Shown in pieces: positions 5,319-11,318 of a DNA stretch of 11,318 bases. Under the pieces are notes generated by a model that had not been told where the DNA came from, searched no databases, and saw only the letters and a list, made by a program, of their open reading frames with translations. Both the position numbers and the translations under genes were made by a program. Origin of the DNA: Candidatus Delongbacteria bacterium (GTDB lineage Bacteria; Delongbacteria; UBA4055); NCBI GenBank assembly GCA_027858795.1, contig JAQICF010000011.1, positions 1 through 11,318 on the forward strand. Reading direction: 5' to 3'. How positions within the stretch are numbered: the first letter of the stretch is position 1; every line of letters begins with the position of its first letter.

Positions 5319-5592
5319 AAAGCAAAAGAAGATAAAACTTGATGCATATGAAAATGAGATATTAGAAGCTTTTGAGGATGGTAGACTTATAATATCGGAA
5401 TCTAAAAATGACTATCAAGAGATAGCTTCAAATACTTTAAGGAAGAATAAAAAGATAAATATAAGAATTTCGGATAACGATCTTTCAGCACTTCAGAGAA
5501 AAGCTGCAAGAGAAGGAGTTCCTTATCAAACTTTGATCGGGAGTGTTCTCCATAAATTTGTAACCGGATTATTAAAAGAAGCAGTAGAGTAA
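5311..5592 (+). CDS. Ribbon-helix-helix antitoxin
   Basis: A 93-residue protein. The C-terminal half is a ribbon-helix-helix DNA-binding domain: strand KINIRIS (about 50-56), helix DLSALQRKAAREG, then VPYQTLIGSVLHKFVTG. This matches the CopG/BrnA-type antitoxins paired with BrnT-like toxins. The acidic N-terminal half (DAYENEILEAFEDG) is the likely toxin-binding part. It should neutralise the protein from the preceding gene and repress the operon through the repeats at 5004-5024. Two ATGs are adjacent (5308 and 5311). GGAGG at 5301-5305 is only 2 nt from the first but 5 nt from the second, so 5311 is chosen. The gene ends 17 bp from the stop of the convergent UvrA-like gene. Confidence 0.78.
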   Translation: MTKKQKKIKLDAYENEILEAFEDGRLIISESKNDYQEIASNTLRKNKKINIRISDNDLSALQRKAAREGVPYQTLIGSVLHKFVTGLLKEAVE

Positions 5593-5609
5593 TATCTCAT
5601 CACTATCTT

Positions 5610-8600
5610 TTACTTAATTATAGAACCGCCTTTCTCACCTGAACCTTTACCCAGTTCAATAGACTTTCCAGCGCAGGAAATTACATCACGATCATGCTCG
5701 GTGATAACTAATGTATTATTCTCTATAATAATTTCAAAAGATTTCAATAGTACCTCAATATCGTGCAGATCCAGTCCAGCTGATGGTTCATCAATAACAA
5801 TAAGATTATTTTTTGGGTTCTTAAGCAGATCTTTGATGATTACAAGTCTTTTTCTTTGCCAAACCGAGAGAGTCGTAAATTTTCTGTTCAGAGAAATATT
5901 CTTTATTCCAAGATCTTTGAAGTATTTATTCAACTTGGATAGCTGATCTTTTTGAATTATCTCAGAGAGTTCTTCTGTAGGTAGATCAAGCAGTTCAGAA
6001 ATATTCTTATCAGAGAGTTTATGTTCAAGTATCTCAGGTTTATACTTCTGTCCTTCACAAACAGAACAAACTTTATCAGTTTCTCTCAAGAAATCAAGAT
6101 TCCCTTTGATATAACCTTTTCCCTGACAGGCAGGGCAATAACTGCTTGATGCTGAAAATAACGACTTTTTGACTTTGTTAGCTTTAGCCAACTTATCGAT
6201 AACAATACTATTCATACCGAAGAAAGAACCTACAGTTATAGAAGAATAATGATCTTCAGCTATAATAATATTTTCAAAGTTTGCATCAACAGATTTACAT
6301 CCTGTAATATTGTTTTTCAGTGACTCAGCGAGGACTTTGAATACGAGAGTAGATTTACCACTACCGCATGGTCCGTGAATGATATTTAAAGTATCGTAAG
6401 AGAAGTCCACATCTATATTCTTTAAATTATGCAGATAAGCACCTAAGACCGAGAAAGTTCCATTGCCTTTAGGAAATACTCGTTTAGTTAATGAATGGTC
6501 GTTAACATAGATTTTTGAAGTGTTGTTGTATTGAACTACTCCATCTTCAAGTTCAACAACATTGTCCGCTGCTGAAACAAATCTTTCTTTCGGATCAGAG
6601 ATAACTACCGTATTTCCAAGCTCCTTCAATTCTTTCAAAGCTTCACTGATAAGATGTTCTTCCTTATAATAAAGTCCGTTAGCAGGTTCATCGAGAATGT
6701 ATAAAATGTCTGTAAGTTTTTCCTCTGCTAACATAGCCAGTCTTAATCTCTGTTTCTCTCCGGAAGATAAAGTATTATATGATCTGCCCAGAGTAATATA
6801 ATCAAGATTAAATTTTTCAAGTCGTTGTAACTTTTTAAGTATCTTTTCAGTCAGCATTTCACTGTTCTTTAACTTAAGTTCATCAAAAAATGAAATTGAA
6901 TTCTTCACACTGAATGATGTTAGTTCACTGATCGATAGTTCGTTGATCTTATAGCTGAGAGCTATTTCGTTTAGTCGTCTTCCACCGCAGACTTGACATT
7001 CTTTCTCAGACAGTAAAGTTTCAAAGTTCTTCTTTTTTAGATTGTGAAGATTTTTCAGATAATCCTCTTTGATCAGATTTGCAAAGCCTTTCCAGGCAGT
7101 CTTAAACTTGTGAACTCCTTTACGGTTAGCTCTCTCGTATGCCCAGTTGACATCGTATTCAATTTCTCCGGTACCGTAGAAAATTATATTAAGCTCTTTC
7201 TCTGTGTAATCCTTAAGTTTTTTCCCCGAAGTAATATTATTCAATTCGAATACAGTATATAAAGTTGCCATGTATTGACCTGTTAACTCAGAGAAGAATT
7301 TTCCCGGTTTGCTTCCATTCATAGCCCCATCTTCAAGTGAAAGTTTGAAGTTTGCCAATTTATTAACATCAACTTCATCAACAATACCTCTTCCACTGCA
7401 ATTCTGACAGGCTCCATTGATATGTAAGAATGAGAACAGTGAATTATTTTTCTGGTGTACAGGAAGTTCTATATCAGTTGAGCTGAATCTTGAGTAGAGC
7501 AATCTGTAAAGTTCGTAGATCCCGCTTACCTGTGCAAATGATATCCTGTCCGCCCGTTTCTTTTCCTGAGAAAGTGAAATTGCAGGACTTAGGTTTTTTA
7601 TCGATCCAAATTCTCCTTTCGATGATGTGCCTATGAATTGCCTTGCGTAAGCCGAAAGTGAAGACAAATATAAATTATTCGCTTCGTTGAAAAGAGTTTC
7701 AGTGATCAGGCTGGTTTTACCTGCACCTTCTCCACCTTTGACAAGAGTGATCTTATTCTTTTCGATCTCAAGGCTGATATTTTTCAGATTATTTGTAGAA
7801 ACATCTTCAAGTTTGATCTTATCCGAGATAATATTTTCTCTGCCAACAATTTTATTATCAAGGTCAAATATCTTAGCGGTCAGAGATCTTTTGCAGTTGA
7901 GTAAACCTTTTACCGAACCCTGATAAAGAACTTCTCCACCATTATCTCCTGCACCGGGACCGAGATCGACGATGTGATCTGCCTGAGAAATGAAATAAGC
8001 ATCATGTTCTATAGCTATGATAGTATTGCCGACCTTGCAGATATCCTCAAGGTTCTTCAGCAGAATTTTTGTATCGTACATTGAAAGACCGGTCGTAGGT
8101 TCATCAAGCAGTATTAGATTATTCTTTGCATTTGTATCTAAGTAGGCTGAAAGTTTTAATCTCTTAGCTTCTCCACCGGATAAAGTTGAAGTCGGTTGAC
8201 CCAGTTTTAAATAGCCCAGTCCAAGCCTGTTAAGAATATCCAGTTTTGAGAATATTTTCTTTTCCTCTCTGAAAAAATCACAAGCTTCTGTGATTTCAAG
8301 CTCAAGGACATCATAAATGCTTTTATCTCTGTATTTTATTTTAAGTACATCATCATGAAATCTTTTACCGTTACAGCTACTGCAGGTCAACTTAATATTA
8401 TCAAGGAAATGCATAGTGATCTCAGTTTCGCCTTTGCCAAGACATTCTTCACATCTGCCTGTTCCTGTGTTGAAAGAGAATGCCGTTGCAGGTAGAGAAT
8501 CAGGGAGTTTTGAGAAGAGCTTTCGTATATCTTCAAATATCCCAGTGTATGTTGCAGCATTACTTCGGGAGTTTTTTCCGGGTTGCTTTGCATCTATCTC

Positions 8601-10196
8601 AACTACATTTTTGAATTTTTTAGCAACTACTCCGCTAACAAGGCTTGATTTTCCTGCTCCGGATACTCCAGTTACTACATTCAAGCTGTTTAATTTAAAA
8701 TCTACATCAATATTTTTCAGGTTATTTATATTTGCACCTTTTACCGACAGATATTCGGAGTCATTTTGAGCAGGTTGTTTAAAAACTATCTCGTTGTTTA
8801 ATTCTTTTTGCGTGATGGATTCCGATTCGGACAACCATAGGAGGTTGTCCCTACGGATAAAATCGCTTGTATTACCGTTGAATAATAATTTGCCTCCGAG
8901 GTAACCTGCTCCGGGACCGATATCAATAATATGATCAGCTGCTAAAATAGTTTCCTTATCATGCTCAACGACAATGACAGAATTTCCTCTGCTGACAAGT
9001 TCTTTGAAAACAGTTATAAGCTTAAAGTTGTCAGTTCCATGTAAACCAATCGATGGTTCATCAAAGATATACATGATCCCTGACATTTTACTATCGAGTA
9101 CTGAAGCGATTCGCAATCTTTGAGACTCACCACCTGATAAAGTATTCGATCTTCTTTCAGGAGTAAGATAACCTAATCCCAGATTGATCAGCGTTTGACA
9201 CTTTTTCAAGATAGCTGAGAATATTTCTTTCTGAACTTCATCTTTTGATTTGATAGCTGTGAAAGTATCATTTAACTCTGAAAATGTTGTGCCTGTGTAA
9301 TATGGAAAATTCTTTTCATTGAAAGTTACTTCCAAGGATTCTTTCTTAAGTCCTGAACCGTTACAATGAGAACATGTTTTCGATGAAACAAATTTAAGAA
9401 TATTCTTATTACGATCTCTCTTAAGTATCTCGGACATTATAGGAATAATACCTTTATAGTATCCTTCATCTCTCGGTTTTGCAGTGATACCCACCCATTT
9501 CATCCTCGATTCAAGAGTATGTTTCCCGAAAGCGATTTTGATCTTATCACTGCCGTGAAAAATTACATTTCTCTGATAATCAGTTAATTCATTGAAAGGA
9601 ATATCAACGTTGAAACCTTCACTCCTGCAAACCTGATCAAGCACATCAATTGTTACCTGAGAATAAATTGTATATCCATCTTTCAGTGTGATTTTGAGCG
9701 CTCTTTCTCTGAGAGTTTTAGTTTCATCTTCGATAAGAAGTTTCTCATCGACATATTCCTCTTCTCCGAGACCTTTGCAATACCCACATTGACCTGCTGG
9801 ATTATTAAATGAGAACATTCCACGGGAGAGTTTAATGTTTTTATCGGGGGTCTTTCCACAACGGGCAAATATGAGTCTTAAAAGGTCTGTAATGCCACTC
9901 AGAGTTCCTGCTGTAGATCTAAGATCACCTGTTATAGTTTTCTGCTTGATAGATACTACCGGTCTTATACCAGAAATTTCAGCATCAACTTCACCTGTCT
10001 TAGCAAGATACTGCCTTGCGTAAACAGAGAAAGATTCGAAGAAGCGTTTGTTCGCTTCCTTTTCAATAATATCTGCGACAAGGCTGGATTTCCCTGAACC
10101 TGAAACACCTGTGATACATACAAATTTATTGTGAGGTATCTCAACAGAGAAATCTTTAAGATTATGTATATGTGCGTTTTTAATTTTTAAATACAT
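5610..10196 (-). CDS. Tandem UvrA-like ATPase (four ABC domains, UvrA2-type, no UvrB-binding domain)
   Basis: 1528 residues: two UvrA-like units in one chain (about 1-780 and 790-1528). UvrA finds DNA damage for excision repair. Walker A motifs are at 30 (GVSGSGKSS), 510, about 820 and 1275; Walker B/DEP at 379, 698, 1169 and 1469. CxxC zinc pairs lie at 137/275, 582/605, 930/1067 and 1354/1377. In both units the chain runs directly from the Q-loop region to the FSF..(N)GxC zinc segment (about 113-140 and 903-933), so the UvrB-binding insertion of ordinary UvrA is missing, as in UvrA2/DrrC. ATPase domains 1 and 2 are intact (LSGGE at 353 and 672; EHD at 411 and 730). Domain 3 has LSSGE and lost the H-loop (ISDPKE, 1199-1204). 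Domain 4 lost the signature (LSVWQ, 1443) but keeps EHD. Likely role: UvrB-independent DNA-damage or drug tolerance. No Shine-Dalgarno is seen; the start matches the family. Confidence 0.9.
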   Translation of the reverse strand: MYLKIKNAHIHNLKDFSVEIPHNKFVCITGVSGSGKSSLVADIIEKEANKRFFESFSVYARQYLAKTGEVDAEISGIRPVVSIKQKTITGDLRSTAGTLSGITDLLRLIFARCGKTPDKNIKLSRGMFSFNNPAGQCGYCKGLGEEEYVDEKLLIEDETKTLRERALKITLKDGYTIYSQVTIDVLDQVCRSEGFNVDIPFNELTDYQRNVIFHGSDKIKIAFGKHTLESRMKWVGITAKPRDEGYYKGIIPIMSEILKRDRNKNILKFVSSKTCSHCNGSGLKKESLEVTFNEKNFPYYTGTTFSELNDTFTAIKSKDEVQKEIFSAILKKCQTLINLGLGYLTPERRSNTLSGGESQRLRIASVLDSKMSGIMYIFDEPSIGLHGTDNFKLITVFKELVSRGNSVIVVEHDKETILAADHIIDIGPGAGYLGGKLLFNGNTSDFIRRDNLLWLSESESITQKELNNEIVFKQPAQNDSEYLSVKGANINNLKNIDVDFKLNSLNVVTGVSGAGKSSLVSGVVAKKFKNVVEIDAKQPGKNSRSNAATYTGIFEDIRKLFSKLPDSLPATAFSFNTGTGRCEECLGKGETEITMHFLDNIKLTCSSCNGKRFHDDVLKIKYRDKSIYDVLELEITEACDFFREEKKIFSKLDILNRLGLGYLKLGQPTSTLSGGEAKRLKLSAYLDTNAKNNLILLDEPTTGLSMYDTKILLKNLEDICKVGNTIIAIEHDAYFISQADHIVDLGPGAGDNGGEVLYQGSVKGLLNCKRSLTAKIFDLDNKIVGRENIISDKIKLEDVSTNNLKNISLEIEKNKITLVKGGEGAGKTSLITETLFNEANNLYLSSLSAYARQFIGTSSKGEFGSIKNLSPAISLSQEKKRADRISFAQVSGIYELYRLLYSRFSSTDIELPVHQKNNSLFSFLHINGACQNCSGRGIVDEVDVNKLANFKLSLEDGAMNGSKPGKFFSELTGQYMATLYTVFELNNITSGKKLKDYTEKELNIIFYGTGEIEYDVNWAYERANRKGVHKFKTAWKGFANLIKEDYLKNLHNLKKKNFETLLSEKECQVCGGRRLNEIALSYKINELSISELTSFSVKNSISFFDELKLKNSEMLTEKILKKLQRLEKFNLDYITLGRSYNTLSSGEKQRLRLAMLAEEKLTDILYILDEPANGLYYKEEHLISEALKELKELGNTVVISDPKERFVSAADNVVELEDGVVQYNNTSKIYVNDHSLTKRVFPKGNGTFSVLGAYLHNLKNIDVDFSYDTLNIIHGPCGSGKSTLVFKVLAESLKNNITGCKSVDANFENIIIAEDHYSSITVGSFFGMNSIVIDKLAKANKVKKSLFSASSSYCPACQGKGYIKGNLDFLRETDKVCSVCEGQKYKPEILEHKLSDKNISELLDLPTEELSEIIQKDQLSKLNKYFKDLGIKNISLNRKFTTLSVWQRKRLVIIKDLLKNPKNNLIVIDEPSAGLDLHDIEVLLKSFEIIIENNTLVITEHDRDVISCAGKSIELGKGSGEKGGSIIK
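8829..8855. repeat. GTAGGGG-family palindrome inside the UvrA-like gene
   Basis: GGACAACC (8829-8836) and GGTTGTCC (8843-8850) form a perfect 8-bp stem with a 6-nt loop. On the coding strand it begins CGTAGGGACAACC, 10 of 13 bases like the start of the 2569 element. It is in frame and encodes residues about 448-457 (RRDNLLWLSE) in the linker after ATPase domain 1. Confidence 0.6.
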
Positions 10197-10523
10197 GATG
10201 TCACTTATTTTAAATTAGGAAAGGAAGTTAAGAAAGTATGAAAAGATATTCCATGTTTAAAATTATCATGAAATCAACAAACATGACATTAATCATAAAA
10301 CTACTTGACTTTTTATCAAAAATAATTTTTATTACCAGATACCTTTTTGATAGGTATGTAAAATATTAATAATAGAAATTAAAATAAAATTTTAAAAATG
10401 GAACACTAATAGGTACAGGAATCCTTGCCACAACAGATGCCTTTAGCTGGTCTCCTCCGGCTATAGGACCTGTACCTAAGATTCTACTGTTTTTACTTCC
10501 ATTTCTTACACGATCATAAATTC
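10197..10523. other. Gene-free stretch between the propeller and UvrA-like genes
   Basis: Very AT-rich and no coding region is seen. It must hold the promoter of the UvrA-like gene, but no convincing -35/-10 pair could be picked. It contains a small inverted repeat, ATACCT/AGGTAT (10339-10344 and 10352-10357), and the nested element at 10396-10504. Confidence 0.5.
10396..10504. repeat. Nested inverted-repeat element
   Basis: Three nested complementary pairs share one centre region. The outer arms are AAATGGAA (10396-10403) and TTCCATTT (10497-10504). The middle arms are TAGGTACAGG (10410-10419) and CCTGTACCTA (10469-10478), perfect over 10 bp. The inner hairpin is TAGCTGG (10444-10450) with CCGGCTA (10457-10463), containing one wobble. 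The core is richer in G+C than its flanks. It lies just past the stop of the propeller gene. It could be a small mobile element, a structured RNA or a transcript end; no T-run makes it a standard terminator. Confidence 0.5.
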
Positions 10524-11318
10524 CTAATAATCAAATACTTTGATCTCATTTGCTTCCATATCAAGCGAATAAATATAATCACCTATGAAGTATAGTTGTC
10601 GACCGATGTCGAAATAATCAGCTCCGGTAAGTTGAGGAACTTCGATCTTGTTCAGATAAATTCCATCCTTGAAAAGATCAGCATAAAATACATCCTGATT
10701 TGTTGAATCTCTTTCTGTAGAAGTAAGTGACCATAATCTGCCATATTTATCAAAATGTAATCCATTAACCGCCCTTTTAGGAACTGATACTTCATCCATA
10801 CCCAGTCCGAATGTTTTCTGCATTCCTGCATTGAACAGTTTCATTTCTTTTGCTGACATCATTTGTTTTCTGTAATTTTTACCGATACGGTATAATTCGT
10901 TACCTTCATGATCGAATACATTTATATACAATTTGTCTGCCGAAGGAGAGCAAATAAATATATTTTCCTTTGAATAAGCGAATGCGCCGATCATATCAGC
11001 AATATTAAATTTTCCTGGTATGAATTTTTTTGTTGTTGAATCAAGAACTTTTACTTCATTGAATTTATTGTCTATAATTGAAAGAGCCACAGTAACAACA
11101 TAATCTTTGTCTTCCATACCTTCGAACCATACATAACCGATGGAATGTTTGTCGTTCATGGATGAGAACACTTTAGGTATCCTTGCAGCCCCGAATGATG
11201 TATCAGAGATATGATTTCCGTCAAAGTCAAATTTTACAAGTTTTCTACCTGAATCATCCGCTACAACTACTGTATCTCCGACAATATTCATTGCAATACC
11301 ATCTCTGATCTCACCAGG
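10524..11318 (-). CDS. Six-bladed beta-propeller protein, 3' part
   Basis: The reading frame is open to the right edge, so the true start lies outside the window. An internal ATG at 11291 is not a likely start, because the nine residues before it (PGEIRDGIA) continue the propeller pattern. The visible 264 residues are beta-rich with recurring blades, such as VADDSGRKLVKFDFDGN, INVFDHEGNELYRIG, LHFDKYGRLWSLT and IYSLDMEANEIKVFDY, spaced as in NHL/six-bladed propellers common in Bacteroidota-like genomes. Such proteins are usually exported and bind ligands or other proteins; the N-terminal signal cannot be checked here. It is on the same strand as the UvrA-like gene but separated by 327 bp, so a shared transcript is doubtful. 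Confidence 0.7.
   Translation of the reverse strand, partial: PGEIRDGIAMNIVGDTVVVADDSGRKLVKFDFDGNHISDTSFGAARIPKVFSSMNDKHSIGYVWFEGMEDKDYVVTVALSIIDNKFNEVKVLDSTTKKFIPGKFNIADMIGAFAYSKENIFICSPSADKLYINVFDHEGNELYRIGKNYRKQMMSAKEMKLFNAGMQKTFGLGMDEVSVPKRAVNGLHFDKYGRLWSLTSTERDSTNQDVFYADLFKDGIYLNKIEVPQLTGADYFDIGRQLYFIGDYIYSLDMEANEIKVFDY

Noticed and set aside
8387..8593. Minus-strand open frame inside the UvrA-like gene in another frame
   Set aside because: The overlapping frame encodes conserved UvrA zinc and linker motifs; the alternative product matches nothing and has no start signal.
11289..11291. ATG as the true start of the propeller gene
   Set aside because: The frame is open upstream to the window edge and the preceding residues fit the propeller pattern, so the gene is cut by the window.

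Overview
The window is about one-third G+C and carries eight complete genes plus one partial gene. No rRNA, tRNA, CRISPR array or transposase was seen. The mix of low G+C, Shine-Dalgarno-poor starts, a six-bladed beta-propeller protein, a YehS/DUF1456 gene, a giant tandem UvrA-like protein and scattered 'GTAGGGG...' palindromic repeats suggests an uncultivated bacterium of the Fibrobacteres-Chlorobi-Bacteroidetes sphere (Cloacimonadota or Delongbacteria-like). This assignment is inference from gene content and has not been tested.

Layout: (1) 1-1070: a histidine-phosphatase gene (102-701), then a 369-bp gene-free stretch with three hairpin or palindromic repeat elements. (2) 1071-4068: two tandem, same-strand paralogues. 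Each joins an N-terminal MerR DNA-binding domain to a long all-helical region with repeats that look like soluble GspF/PilC (type II secretion F) domains. Both copies have the same MerR-type promoter (TTGACT, 19-bp spacer, TACATT), the same 16-bp dyad just downstream, and an internal Shine-Dalgarno plus ATG exactly at the domain junction. (3) 4154-4972: a divergently transcribed pair, a small membrane protein and a YehS/DUF1456 protein, 3 bp apart. (4) 5002-5592: a BrnT-like toxin and ribbon-helix-helix antitoxin operon, with a strong promoter and candidate operators in its spacer. (5) 5610-10196 (minus): a 1528-residue protein made of two fused UvrA-like units (four ATPase domains, no UvrB-binding insertion). 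Domains 3 and 4 have degenerate ATPase motifs, and one of the dispersed palindromic repeats lies in frame in the coding sequence. (6) 10197-10523: gene-free, with a nested inverted repeat. (7) 10524-11318 (minus): the 3' part of a six-bladed beta-propeller protein that continues off the right edge.

The most unusual content is the MerR-GspF-like pair. The DNA-binding halves are almost identical (7 differences in the first 112 residues) and the promoters match, while the helical C-terminal regions have diverged. This suggests two regulators that recognise the same operator but respond to, or partner with, different things. The internal start raises the possibility that each gene yields both a full regulator and a DNA-binding-free helical protein. 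The divergent membrane protein/YehS operon is a plausible target by position only.
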